This document shows, one piece after another, positions 47,416 through 58,328 of a DNA stretch of 64,000 nt. The DNA is from Sympetrum striolatum (taxonomy: Eukaryota; Arthropoda; Insecta; Odonata; Libellulidae), in NCBI GenBank assembly GCA_947579665.1, contig CANPUZ010000035.1, positions 589,619 to 653,618 of the forward strand. The letters are read 5' to 3'. Within the stretch, counting starts at the first letter, position 1. Each line of letters opens with the position of its first letter. The position numbers and the translations under genes are program-made. A model generated the notes under the pieces. That model ran no database searches, was not told where the DNA came from, and worked only from the letters and a program-made list of their open reading frames with translations.

Positions 47416-47759
47416 TTCTTCTTAAAGAATTTTTGAAAATATTCCAGGTTGTCCATATTCTGCTTTGCCTCTCTTCCTTCTTTCAAAATTCTTTCGTGTT
47501 GTGTTCCAAGTGTAATAAGTCGGAATGTCTGCATACATCAAAGTTCTTGCAAAAAGGTCTGTTTAACATAATAGAAAATACTCTGTTAATGTTGTTTTCG
47601 GTGGAGTTGTTGATCTATCTTGCATGTTGAATTGAATGCAACATTCGGTATCAAATTAACTCACATTTCGCTTTTTGGAATATAGAACATTTTAATCACT
47701 TCCAACGATTGATTATACTAATCAATATGAACGAAATCAACAACTTCTCTCTTCTTCTT

Positions 47760-48165
47760 AACTTTAAATAGGCCAAAATGCAGGAACTCGAATTCAACAA
47801 TGGCATTTGTCGTCAGGGGGACCGGTTGTTTACACCCATAAAATTTTACAAAAATTTCGTGTATTTCGTGTAAAATCTCTATAATTCAATTCGGAAACAA
47901 TAGTCCATGACCAAAATAAGATTCTTTATTTATTTTCCCTTCTTTTGGTGTCTGTCTCAATTTCGTACGACCATTCTTTTTAATTTAATTTTACAAAAGA
48001 AATAAAGCCTGCAGCGTCAATAATTAACTTTACGTGCATTTCTTATGTAAATGCTTTGACACGTCTGGGATCTAACCGAGGATGAATAAATCATTGTTAC
48101 AGAAACGCTATTCAAATTGGTTGGAAACTTCGAATGGCATAAAATATTCCCTTTAATGAACTAAC
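47760..48165 (-). mobile_element. Helitron-associated repeat homologous to 39,740-40,120
   Basis: In reverse complement this matches the Helitron-type sequence at 39.7-40.1 kb over several hundred bases. Shared landmarks are CCCAGACG.GTCAAA, CATAAGAAAT.CACGTA, ACACCAAAAGAAGG and GGTCCCCCTGACGA. It lies upstream, in the minus sense, of the helicase relic at 46,335-47,415, so the two are probably the 5' region and the remaining coding part of one internally deleted Helitron. Confidence 0.65.
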
Positions 48166-48394
48166 TTCTCGATATTTTCTATCATTATAATTCCATTATG
48201 CTAATTACATTTGCGTGTCTTACCTGTGCTCTTACGAATATTTAGAACTTAATACAAAATTGCACAAAGTGATAAGAATATTATCACCACTAAGAATGGA
48301 TCATAGCATATTTTAAGTTTTTCTATGCGAATTTCGAAGTTAAAATTCTCTGTCTAGTTGATTTCGTAGCTCAGAAAACAGAGGTAAGAATATT

Positions 48395-48540
48395 GCATTT
48401 TATTTGTATAGTTTTTACTTTGTGCTTTGACATCTGATTTATCACGATTGAGCCCCCGCCGGGAATCGAACCAGACCGATTTCATCAATGGTGGACGCGC
48501 CACCCACTTGGATAGCGTATCATCTCAGAATTTGGATACC
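48395..48540 (-). mobile_element. tRNA-derived SINE, copy 1
   Basis: Minus strand: a tRNA-like head with TATCCAAGTGGGTGG (box-A region), GGCGCGTCC, GATGAAATCGG and GGTTCGATTCCCGG (box B, about 48,464-48,477), then a non-tRNA body containing GATGTCAAAGCAC. The same order occurs at 54,830-55,022. Acceptor pairing is poor, so it is a SINE head and not a functional tRNA. Confidence 0.7.
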
Positions 48541-48845
48541 GAAGCATTATTTCCTTCAAGTAGACGTCAAGACTTCAAAGGAATCTTTAAACTTACCCAA
48601 GCTAAAATAAATGACCATCAAATCTCTATTTCGCAACTTTGTAGCAGAAAAATCTAGGATTATCTTTGCAGTTCGCTCATCGATTCTCACAATGTAACAT
48701 AAACGTAAGACCTGTCGAGCAATAAGAAAGCTCAACCGTCAAATATTGTAACTATATACATTTCAATCTAGTGAATCTGTAGATATTTCAATGGCTTTCT
48801 AATTTTCACTTGCCATATTTTCACAGGGGGTGTATCCGTCGAGAG

Positions 48846-48999
48846 ATGCAGGTGCCTGGCTCGGCCTGCTTACCTGGTGCAGGTGGTTCAATGGTGTCCT
48901 CATCATCTTTTGACCTGAGCGAGGACGAGGTCGGAGAGATGTGCGCTTATGGGTCGAGGACCCATCGCGGCACTCCCATCAATCCTTATTTACGATTGG
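48846..48999 (+). CDS. Coding exon 1 of a candidate host gene, unrecognised acidic protein
   Basis: The acceptor TATTTTCACAG ends at 48,826. After 19 nt of leader the first ATG (48,846) opens a frame whose product begins MQVPGSACLPGAGGS and continues with SSSSFDLSEDEVGE and THRGTPINPYLRL. The donor G/GTGAGT ends the exon at 48,999 after one base of a codon. That phase matches the exon at 52,936 exactly (codon G/TG, Val). The GC content is far above the surroundings and codons are balanced, unlike the repeat-derived ORFs. The acidic, Ser-rich composition suggests a nuclear regulatory protein, but I recognise no domain. The shown donor frame continues in-frame into the intron to 49,169, which I take as chance. 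Confidence 0.6.
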
Positions 49000-49242
49000 G
49001 TGAGTCTATCTTATTTAATCTAAAAATGTGCCGATTGTTATTCATCCGGGAGTTATCTCGATTGGCCGACTACATGAGAAAGGATGCCTTTCCTTCATTT
49101 CCTCTTCTAAATATATTCATTTTCGGAAGCTCATTTAGGCACCGATGTAATGTGCTTTCACAATTATAGGTCATTATTTATTTTCAAGATAGATTAATAG
49201 AGAATCGTTTCTGAAAACAATAATTTAATTAAGAACACATTA

Positions 49243-49708
49243 CAGTAAACTCCCGTTTATCCAAAATGATCGGGACGGCGGCCGGTTCGAATAACGAAAA
49301 TTTCGGATAAACCGAAGTCCCGCGTGAAACACCCCGAATTGCGTCAATACCGCGAAATATGATCGTAAAACGTACGTACATAGAATGCTATTGATTGGGT
49401 TGTGAATAAGCCTGCATGTTTTTGACATAAAATTTGTGTTGACGTGCTAAAAAGGCGCCAAAATATGATTGAAAACTCAAAGTTTTAATGCTGAATATCA
49501 AACCTCGTTTATTTTGCGTTCTTGCAGAAAAAATCCGCCTTATTTGGCAGCGGGAAAGAACAGGAGTTTAAAGAGGTGTCACGAGCAAATAAATAACGGG
49601 TCGCGATGGTATTCGGTGGGTGGGGGTGGGGTTAGGTTCATTAGGAAAAGTTTGGTGGAATAAAGCGGATTTCGGATAAACGCGATTCGGATAGACGGGA
49701 GTTTTCTG
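49243..49708. mobile_element. pogo/Tigger-type MITE, 466 bp, TA target duplication
   Basis: Terminal inverted repeats CAGTAAACTCCCGTTTATCC (left) and the complement of CAGAAAACTCCCGTCTATCC (right), matching at 18 of 20, flanked by TA (49,241-49,242 and 49,709-49,710). Internal subterminal copies of TTCGGATAAAC appear on both sides. No transposase. It lies in the predicted intron between the two coding exons, and its ends differ from the MITE at 24,998, so it is a separate family. Confidence 0.92.
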
Positions 49709-49710
49709 TA

Positions 49711-52700
49711 TATTCGAATTAAATAAGCTTCAGCTGATCTTATTGTATATTTTCATATCTTTTTAAATGGGGCTCATCCTAATTACATATCAGGATAGGG
49801 TCCCTCATTCGGGTCTCATCATAAATTTAGTGTTACTTAGTATCCTACGGATTTAGGTCAATTCCGCATTTTTTCGGCTCCAAATTCTCCTCTGTTAAGA
49901 ATCAGAAATGGATTACTTCGATATTACAAATTTTCGTTCGAGAAGGATAATTGTCTGAGGCAGCTGCGATATAAATTGAAAGTAAATAGAAGAAATTTTA
50001 AAAACATTTTCTTTAGTTCATTTAAGGCGATGCGTGCTCTTACAAGCTGAATAAAGTTGGCCTCAAACCAAAAAAATATTATTTCGCAATTCGATTACTT
50101 AAATGATTGGAAAAGTTTATAATTAGCGGTAAAAGTTTAAAATTGTTATTTTATGGAACGCATTCACTCTGAATAATATCTTACGATTCACCAGTATCAT
50201 ATCAAGATTCAAATATTCGTGGTCACATCGTTCAACGGAAAGGAAAATATAAATGCGATAGCTTAATTTATATCATGCCATTTGTGAATTTAATTCTCAC
50301 CGTTCAATATGTGTACGGTGATACTTGGCAAAAGAAGGCAGTGGATACAATTATACTAAATTAATCGCTTGGATTCCAACGAGTCCGTTGTATTTAAAGG
50401 GACGATCCAAATGAATAAAATATTTAAAATTGGCTTCGAAATCTGGTTGAGTAAGCTACTTAGAGAAAATACGAGCATCTGCCCCTTTTACTCCTGGAGA
50501 TCATCTTCTCAAGTTTCATCGAGAAATCTTTCCCCGACGCTTTGAACGGACGCTGCGACAGACGAGCCTGCTCGTGAATTGGATCAATTTTATTCCCTCT
50601 TTTCTCCGACGGTCTTCATTTTCACCACCATTTTATAGAGAAAGGACCCATGCTCTTTTGTTAAAAAAAAGTATGATGCTCGGAGGGGCATCTGTCGCGC
50701 AAGCTTAACCTATATTGATCATTATAAGTGATTTTGTTGACTATAGTCAATAACAAATAAAATTATAACACTGTCACAGAGACTCCCTTCCATCTAATGA
50801 GTAAATCGAAAGCATTTATCGGCATCCTTTCTTTGATGAAATTTAGCTATTTTATCCTTGGTTAGCTTTTGTTCAAACATTTCTAATATCATTCCAATCA
50901 TATTTTGTAGTTTTCTACCTTCATTTGAATCATACATATTTCAGTTGAATATACATTTTTTATGTTCCATTTCATTTCCCTATATCTGCTCCTCCCAATA
51001 GAGGTTCCATATTTCTTACCGTCCATCTTTCCCTCTCAAAGGGTATGGTAAGCAAAGAAAGGTTGTTACGTATGACGATGAATCCTACGCAGCAATATTG
51101 TAACGTTCTGCAGTCGTAATTTTATATCGTATATTTAATTCGTGTATCAATTCGAATTCTAATAATGTTCATTACAAATTTAAGATAAGAATATCGAAAT
51201 AATACTACAGACTAAAAAAAGAGAGAGATTTAATTTTTTCACCTGTGAAATCCTCATCCAAATGTTATCATCCGGATATTTTTGTTAGCCCTTTTACTTA
51301 TTACAGTCCTTCTTCCCTTAATCTAAATTCAAATTTTCAAAGCCTTCTTCGCTTTACAGGTTTCCTAATTATTTCTTTTTCCTAAATCCTCCTCCTTATT
51401 TACCTAATTAATAACTTTTGCATCGAAGAAGTTTCGAAACTTAAAAAAATTTAATGATTCCAGTCTCCCTTTTTTTCATTACAAATTATTTATTATAAGT
51501 AAAAATGACAGTAGGTAAATCACCATCATTCAAGCTTAAAATTTTCCATTTTTAGCTCGTCTGACAGTTTCTCTCCAGCGACAAAAGAATATCATTTGCG
51601 CAAATCATGTCAATTCAATAATGAAGCATCAGAATTGAAGATTTTTTATTTCGGTCGTTATCGTTAAATATAGCTATATTAAATACTTGAATTAAAGAAA
51701 TTAATAGAAGAAGCTTATGATTCAGAGGTATGTACTTTGAATTTGCGATGGCCGTGTAGGTACGAAGATGCTGCCTCAAATACTTAAAAATCCGCCAAGA
51801 ACAAAAGATAAATTCATAAGGGATTGACCAAATTCTATTCTTGAAAGCTTCATTGGCTAATATTGTGATGGTTTTATATTTTCCTCTCCAAACCAGAACA
51901 GAGATAAATAGGATGATTATATTCATATAAAAAGCGATCGGTTTCCACATACAGCGTCATTACCAGTCGCAAAAGGTTGAGAATGTCCAAGTAAAGAACC
52001 ATCAAAGGGTGAGCAGGAATCATATACATGACTTGTGAGGGAAGAGATGAACGTAGAATGGGTTTGGGGAAGTTGATCAGTGGGAAATAGCAGGATTAGC
52101 TATTTAAAAGATAATTTCTGCGATTCGCGTGTGACATTTTCTAACTCTATTTGTCTATTATCCTTAATATTCAAGATATATTTTTCAGGCGAAGCCCTAA
52201 AAAGACAATGTAAAATTGAGAATTTGGAGGTCTTAATTGCGTTGCTTGGAAAATTGACAATGGAAATACTTTTATTTAGAAATCGGCAATTTATTTAGCA
52301 ATATTCTGTCCGAGGTGAAAATTATTGAAATTATTGAGAACGGTGAATATTTATGGTAGATTGTGCTATGGTAAGCTTTATACTCGTATTTGCGTGATTT
52401 TGCAGTTAATCGAAGTCTTAAGAATAAAATTGCCTGCGCGAGTTCATTTCCCTAAGAGATCAAAATAAAATTGTAATCATTTTATTCTGTGTATAATTTG
52501 TGAAGTTTAAGATAGTTGAGGTGAGATAGAAACAAAGAATATCCAAATGTTGAAGGAAACTTATTATTATCACAAAGAAATTTACTATTGGACTAATTGT
52601 CTGGTGGCAATACGTATTACATATATTATACATATTATTATAATTCAAACAGAAATTCCAATAATTAGAATCCATAATTAGAATCTATCGCATGTGCAGA

Positions 52701-52934
52701 TATTTAACAAATTCCAATTTGCCTGCAAATATTCCTCCGGAATGGGATTTTACTCGTTCAGAGCAGTCGAGAAAATCTCATAATACTAGGCTGACAAAAT
52801 TTCAAGAATTCCTACATTTTCAAAGTACGAGAAATGGAATTTTTGCTTGTGATATTACATGGAGTTTTTTTTAATAAATGGTCTAAGAAAATCTTTTATC
52901 TAAGATCTGACAATCTCGGATACCTTTATTTTCA
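49711..52934. other. AT-rich sequence, no gene seen (predicted intron)
   Basis: Short frames only, none recognised. An AT-rich dispersed repeat copy lies at about 52,555-52,660. A good branch/polypyrimidine region (CTTTATTTTCAG) closes the interval at 52,935. Confidence 0.45.
52555..52660 (+). repeat. Short AT-rich dispersed repeat, copy 3
   Basis: TTATTATTATCACAAAG is followed by GTCTGGTGGCAATACGTATT and TACATATATTATACAT, the same succession as on the minus strand at 30,560-30,725. Confidence 0.5.
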
Positions 52935-52935
52935 G

Positions 52936-53168
52936 TGGAAGACCACGGAGATATCGGGAATAATGATTTGGCCGATACGGAGGATGAGGTAGCGCCTTTA
53001 GGTTTCTACCACCACCACCATCACCACCAACCCCAGCATCATATGGTTCACCCTTCCCCACCATCCCTGCACCCTTCTCACTCGCACCACCACCCGCACC
53101 ATCACCAGGGGGAACAGGCAGGAGGTCCGTCATCGTCAGTAATGCTGCCGAGGGGTGGAGAAGATTGA
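52936..53168 (+). CDS. Coding exon 2 of the candidate host gene, His-rich
   Basis: Acceptor TTTATTTTCAG ends at 52,935. The exon opens with TG, completing the split Val codon from 48,999, and reads EDHGDIGNNDLADTEDEVAP, then GFYHHHHHHQPQHH, a Pro/Ser/His stretch (HPSHSHHHPHHHQ) and SSSVMLPRGGED before TGA (53,166-53,168). Together with the exon at 48,846 the product is 128 residues. The protein is acidic first and His/Pro-rich later, a composition common in nuclear transcription regulators; histidine runs can direct proteins to nuclear speckles. Alternatively a donor at 53,138/53,139 (TCA/GTAATG, phase 0) skips the stop and more exons lie beyond the window's recognisable ones. No DNA-binding domain is visible. 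Confidence 0.6.
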
Positions 53169-53189
53169 GGTCAGGAGGTCGGGGGAGCG

Positions 53190-53552
53190 CGTGTGGGGGG
53201 CAGCCCTGAAGCCCAGGCCACACCGAATGCGAAGTTAAGCAAGCAAGCTGTTCTCGCAGCTAGCGCCCGCTAAGCGCGGGTTCACACCGGATGCTAAGCC
53301 AGCGAAGCTAACATACTATGTAGCAAGATGGCGGAATGTTCACGTTTCTCTTCAGACAGCGAAGACGAAGAAATTCTTCTTCTAAATATTTTAAGTACCT
53401 ACTCTAAATACCTATGCAATTTCCCTTTACCATGTATTTACTTGTTCACCATGTTTATACCCCTCAAAGGGGGAGTCTATCGTAAGCAGAGTGAAGCCAA
53501 AAATAACGCAACAATTGATCTATACCAAGTACGGCATAAAATTCCCTAATAG
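53190..53552 (+). mobile_element. Possible PIF/Harbinger-like transposon 5' fragment
   Basis: After GGGGGGCAGCCCTGAAGCCC come two related phrases, CACACCGAATGCGAAG and CACACCGGATGCTAAG, then AGCAAGATGGCGGAATG and a frame starting MAECSRFSSDSEDEEILLLN (53,328). The short acidic start resembles the N-terminus of Harbinger-type nucleases, but similarity is lost after about 20 residues. It begins directly after the coding exon at 52,936. Identity is a guess. Confidence 0.25.
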
Positions 53553-53559
53553 TCGTTTA

Positions 53560-54829
53560 CCGCAATGAAATAAAGCTACTCTATAATACATTATAATAGC
53601 TAATTAGGGTAGTTAGAGATTTTCCGCTTGTGCAAATGTTTGTTCTAATTCATAATTGGGGCTCAATGCAGTAGAAGTTGTCAAAATGACGAATACGAGA
53701 ACTTGTATACCACGCAAGACCTGCAGGTGCAGCCGAGAGCACAATGAAATGTTCATTAAAACGCCGTGGATTAATACTGATGTTCATTCTGCTTCATAGA
53801 GTTCAGAAAATGAATGAAATAATAAAATGGTAAAGTTATCGATGAAGACTGTTCGGAAATAATTTTTGTTTTTTATTAAAAAATGTTTCACAGTGCATGA
53901 GACAGGGAATTTTGTATTAAATTTTCAATGAAATTAATAATAGAGATATTTTTATCATTTAAAATAGACCTTGTAGTTATTTTTGCTTAACCTTCATGGG
54001 AAAAGAAAACCGCTAAAAGTGCTTGGAATTGGGAGTTGCTACCAAAAAAAGGTATTCTGATTTTTTTCCATGGTATTGGTAGCATTCCAGGGAACCTTGA
54101 TTCATTCAAAAACTAAGAGACAGAACACTTCTGATACCTCCAAAGATGATACAAAGTCTATTCTGTGAAGAAGTCTATTAGAGTACAGATAAGAAGTAAA
54201 GCCGAAACCGGATTACATCTATGTCGCATCGCAGCCTCTTCTGAGGAGTGAAGCATTTTTTGTAGCAAAAAATGTGTCGTGAATGACACGAAGGAAATCA
54301 CTGCATTAGCAGAAGTTATATCGAACAAGACTTGGGCATTTTGCGTCATCAGATGCAGAGTAATGGTGTAACCGTGAATATGCATGAGCTCCTTGTGATA
54401 ACCCCAAGAGCAAGGATAATATTCTTGAATATCACATTGTTCATTGTTTGAAAATTTTTTCCCAATAACAATGAGTAGTTTGAGAATGTGGAGAATCTGG
54501 TGTGCTGCCTCTCCTAAATGTAAAGGGTGCATTTCCGTGCATACCAACCCTCTTCATTTTTTCCCCTGTAAAAAACCTTGGTTCGTCACTACGCACACCT
54601 CAAAGCCAAACTGCCCAAATTCCGGTTTTTTGATGTTTATGTTGACTGTTGCCAGCAAGGTCTTATTGACATTCTATTGTTCCGGAAAGCCGGAAAAAAT
54701 GGTAGTATAAATATTTTTATTAACCTATTAATTATTTAACCTAGCAGAACAAAAAATTAAGCAATTAACATAATATTTACAGATTTACATTTAAGATCTT
54801 TTTTTTTACCCTCCACTCAGGTTACTAGT
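53560..54829. other. No feature recognised
   Basis: A 129-codon minus frame at 54,158-54,547 is the longest here (for example HLMTQNAQVLFDITSANAVI) but has no recognised domain, no splice support and ordinary AT-rich composition. An opposite 88-codon frame overlaps it. I do not call a gene. Confidence 0.4.
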
Positions 54830-55022
54830 TATATAAACATTTTTTCTCTCTCTTTTTGTTCTTGTTATTTTTTTCCTTCTGTGGTTACTATTGGGTAGTA
54901 GTATTGTTAAAAGTGCTTCGACAGCTTAGGTCATTTCGCACATTGGCGACCACCGGGAATCGAACCCGGGACCGCTTTCACCGAAGGCAAACGCGCTGTC
55001 CACATGACTATCCGGGAGCCGC
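54830..55022 (-). mobile_element. tRNA-derived SINE, copy 2
   Basis: Minus strand from 55,022: GCGGCTCCCGGATAGTCATG (box-A region), GACAGCGCGTTTGCC, GTGAAAGCGG and GGTTCGATTCCCGGTGG (box B, about 54,953-54,969), then a body containing GTCGAAGCACTTTTAAC and an A-rich 3' end. The acceptor stem could pair at 6 of 7 positions, but the anticodon arm does not fold into a normal 5 bp stem with a 7 nt loop. Same family as 48,395-48,540. Confidence 0.75.
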
Positions 55023-55029
55023 GGTTACT

Positions 55030-55949
55030 ATTCTTTGTCCCTTATATTTACATGTTTTTTGATAGTTTTTATAAAATGGCATCGAATTAATTTCTCAATT
55101 GGCCATTCTGCTATACTTAACAGTATTAAATTCGAGGAAAAAATACACCATTTCTTATCTCGTCTTCATTCCCTCTCATACGATTTCGGTAGTTAGTACT
55201 GGAGGCGATCATCATCCAAACAACCTTCTGACATTTCGGGGACGTCACCGGTAGAAATTGTAATGACCCTTATTTTTTTCTATATTATCGCCTCTGCGCC
55301 TTAAATTAGACGACTTACATTAATTCTGAAAAGGGCAATCAAAACCTGATCATTTGGTAAGGGCTGCCGCAGGCGAAGCGATTTGACCACTGTACTGAAT
55401 CAAACCGGAATTAAGGAAAGCTGTGATACTTACGTAAGGTTTACTCGCAGCCGCCGGTTCATCACTGTGAATTACACTCTTGGATATGCAATCGAAAACT
55501 AAAGGGCTTTTCAAGATATCGTTTGGACACTAACGGTGAATGATAATTTCAACATATTAACTCAATTTCTCTTGTGTTAACTTTTTCACTCTGATCTTCT
55601 TATCTGGTCTTCTACGAATATTTCTTTGAATTCACTTCGAGTATAAATAAAAAGATTGTCTATAAACAGCAAAACTCCGAAAAACATACCGATATTTGTA
55701 TTATCGGCTTTAAATAAGGTTGCTGCGAATAGAGGTAATGTAATATACATGCTCGTTTTCAATCTCCCTCTTTATCAAGTATCTCGTCTTTCTCCACGCC
55801 AACGTTGGCTGTTAACTTTCCAATGCACAGAAAACATTTCGGAATTGGTCAACAGCACAAAATGATATCTTAAGTTATATAAAAGTGGAATTAGTAGCTT
55901 AAACGTGGGTTAAAAAATTAAATAAAAGGCATCAGGTAATAATATTTTG
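55030..55949. other. No feature recognised
   Basis: Unique AT-rich sequence between the SINE and the gypsy LTR. No ORF of note. Confidence 0.5.
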
Positions 55950-56241
55950 GAAAGTGGGTTGCACGTAAATAAATGTTTTCTAAAAGAAACACACTAGGAC
56001 TGCGTTGCGCCGAAAGAATATGCCTTTTGTTAAACTGGCTGTGAATATACAGGACAAGATGGCGCGTGTGGCCGTAACGGTTACAAACTGAGAGAATTTC
56101 AATGTTAACTAGGCGGAGGCCACGATGGGAGTGAGAGCATCTCAAGCGCGTTGGGCACGGAGCTCTCCAAAAACAAATGCCCATCGTCGGCCGCTACAAT
56201 ATGGCGCTGGGCGCAGGCTGTCTGCACCGGTCGCCACAGCA
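55950..56241 (-). mobile_element. 3' LTR of the gypsy element
   Basis: On the minus strand the LTR starts TGCTGTGGCGACCGGTGCAG at 56,241, directly after the purine tract. It contains a GC-rich part with AGCGCCATATTGTAGCGG. The outer end is uncertain; a TG...CA-type boundary is possible near 55,950 (TGGAAAGTGGGTTGCA, plus strand). The matching 5' LTR is not in the window, so the pair cannot be compared. Confidence 0.55.
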
Positions 56242-56251
56242 CCCCCCCGCC
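56242..56251 (-). other. Polypurine tract of the gypsy element
   Basis: GGCGGGGGGG on the minus strand immediately precedes the LTR start TGCTG. Its position after the pol stop and next to the LTR is where a plus-strand primer for reverse transcription is expected. Confidence 0.75.
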
Positions 56252-56323
56252 AGTGGTTTGCTCTCGATAAAATACGAAACAATACTAAAAAGATGAAAAA
56301 GAAAAACTGTTAGTAAATAATAA

Positions 56324-57402
56324 TCAAAACAACTGAAAATCCTGGAGATGTTCCGGAAAACGGACAGATCTTCCTATTCTCGTCTGCCTTTCGTTTTCTG
56401 TGGACTCCGGTCGTTGCTTATCGGCGACGAAATAGGTGGGTTTCAGCCTATCAACCGAAACTCTAACCTCTCTGCCCTTGCATAGGATGAGGAAAGTTTT
56501 CTCCCTTCTGCTGATGACCTCGTATGGTCCGTCGTAGGGAGGTTGTAATGGCCGCCTCACAGCGTCGTTCCGGAGGAACACATGCGTGGAAGTCATTAGG
56601 TCTTTGTTAACGAAAACCTTAATCCGCGCATGGTTGGCCGTTGCTACCGGCCGCAGGTGCTGCATGCGTTCTCTTAATTTAGACGCGAAGGTAGTTGAGT
56701 CTGCGGCGTCTGTTGAGGTGAGGAATTCGCCGGGCAGGCGGATGGGTTGCCCGTATACCATCTCCACCGCGGTGCCTTTGACATCCTCCTTCCATGCCGC
56801 TCTAATTTCTAGAAGGACGATCGGCAATGCGTCCAGCCAGCTGTCATCCTCATGGCACAGTATAGCAGCCTTCAACTGGCGATGAAAACGTTCAACTAGG
56901 CCGTTGGATACGGGATGATAAGCCGTGGTCCTTAGGTGCGTGATTCCGGTCATCCGCGCGACCTCCCTGAAGACCCCAGACTCGAATTGGCGTCCCTGGT
57001 CAGTCGTTACTTGGAGAGGTCGTCCGAATCGGGATATCCATCCGGAAATAAATGTGCGGGCGACAGTCTCAGCAGTGATGTCCTCCATGGGAAATGCATC
57101 CGGCCATCTCGTAAATCGCTCCACACAGGTGAGACAGTACTTCTGCCCCCGTGCGTACGGCAATGGTCGACGTGGACGTGGTCGAATCTCGAGGCGGCGG
57201 CTACGAAATTGCCGAATGGTGCGACCGTGTGACGGTGCACCTTCGCCCTCTGGCACGGGATGCATTCTTGAGTCCACTTGCGGCAATCCCTCTGCATGTC
57301 GGGCCAAACGTAGCGGGTTGCCACGAGTCTTGCCGATGCTTTTGCCCCAGGATGTGCGAGAGAATGCAGAGAGGCAAATACCTGGCGACGGCAAGATGCC
57401 AA
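56324..57402 (-). pseudogene. Ty3/gypsy integrase (frameshifted)
   Basis: The HHCC zinc-binding domain is in one frame (57,007-57,402): HSLAHPGAKASARL, then CRKWTQECIPCQRAKV. The catalytic core continues in another frame (to 56,324) from YARGQKYCLTCVERFTRWPD, with the shift at about 57,170. Core residues: the first Asp in HVHVDH of the upstream frame, VTTDQGRQFES for the second, and NGLVERFHRQLKAAI with the catalytic Glu. The C-terminal tail (YDGPYEVISRREKTF, then VDRLKPTY) matches the usual gypsy integrase end. It would insert the element into host DNA; this copy cannot, because of the frameshift. Confidence 0.93.
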
Positions 57403-57416
57403 GGTGCACGAAAGGT

Positions 57417-58277
57417 CTACAGGCTGTTGGGTGAGCCTGGGATTGTGACCTCTCGCAGGTCGAGTGATGAACCTGAATTTAAAATCGCTTTTAATTCCAT
57501 ATCCTCCCGTTGGGCGGTTGCCAATGTCTCCATATCCATCCCTTGGTGAACAGCTTCCACGCGAGATAGTGCGTCCGCAACAACGTTATCTGCCCCATCC
57601 ACATGACGGATGTCGGTTGAAAACTGCCCAATGAAATCTAAATACCGGAATTGTCTACGGGAACACTTTTCGGGTTTTTGACGAAAAGCGAACACTAGAG
57701 GCTTGTGGTCTGTAAATATGGCGAAAGCGTGCCCTTCCAGCATGTGTTTGAAGTGGCGGATGGACCGGTAAATTGCTAACAGCTCACGATCGTAAGCGCT
57801 GTACATTTTCTCCGCTGGGCTCAACTTTTGGGTGTAGAAACCCAACGGCTGCCATTCACCATCGGGCCGCTGCTGCAATGCGGCTCCTAAGCTGCTATCG
57901 GAAGCGTCTGAAAAAAGTGGTAAACCATAGGAAGGATTAGGATGAGAAAAAAGCGCAGAATTCGACAAGGAATATTTACACGTGTCGAAAGCTTTCGTCG
58001 CTTCCGAAGTCCACATTAATTCATCATCACCCTTCACATTGCTCTTCAGTAAATCGTTCAGCGGGGCTTGCAATTCGGCGGCTTTGGGAATAAATCGTCT
58101 GTAAAAGTTTATCATCCCCAAAAACCTACAAAGAGACTTCGCTGTCTTTGGCACTTGGTAGTCTAATATTGCACGCACTTTCTCATCGAGCGGCTGAGTG
58201 CCGCGCTCCGTGACTTTACACCCTAAAAATTCCACTTCACTGACACCGAAAACGCACTTCGAAGGATTGACAAGCAC
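57417..58277 (-). pseudogene. Ty3/gypsy RT C-terminus and RNase H
   Basis: An open 286-codon frame: connection region (VNPSKCVFGVSEVEFLGCKV, FLGMINFYRRFIPKAA), then RNase H with its acidic residues in order: FSDASDSSLGAAL, YDRELLAIYRSI, FTDHKPLVF and NVVADALSR. RNase H looks intact. The frame stops near 57,417, just before the integrase zinc domain, where a continuous polyprotein would be expected. Confidence 0.93.
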
Positions 58278-58328
58278 ACCATATTCACTTAAACGGGAGA
58301 ATAGTTTTTCTAAGTGTATCGAATGTTC

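Noticed and set aside
54158..54547. 129-codon minus ORF
   Set aside because: Protein-like in places but unrecognised, without neighbours or splice support, and overlapped by an 88-codon frame on the other strand. I could not support a gene.
54944..55022. Functional tRNA gene on the minus strand
   Set aside because: Box A and B are good, but the anticodon arm does not fold properly, the acceptor stem has a mismatch and the sequence continues into a SINE body shared with 48.4 kb.
56586..57549. Plus-strand ORFs of 99-169 codons over the gypsy pol region
   Set aside because: Antisense shadows of the minus-strand integrase and RNase H.
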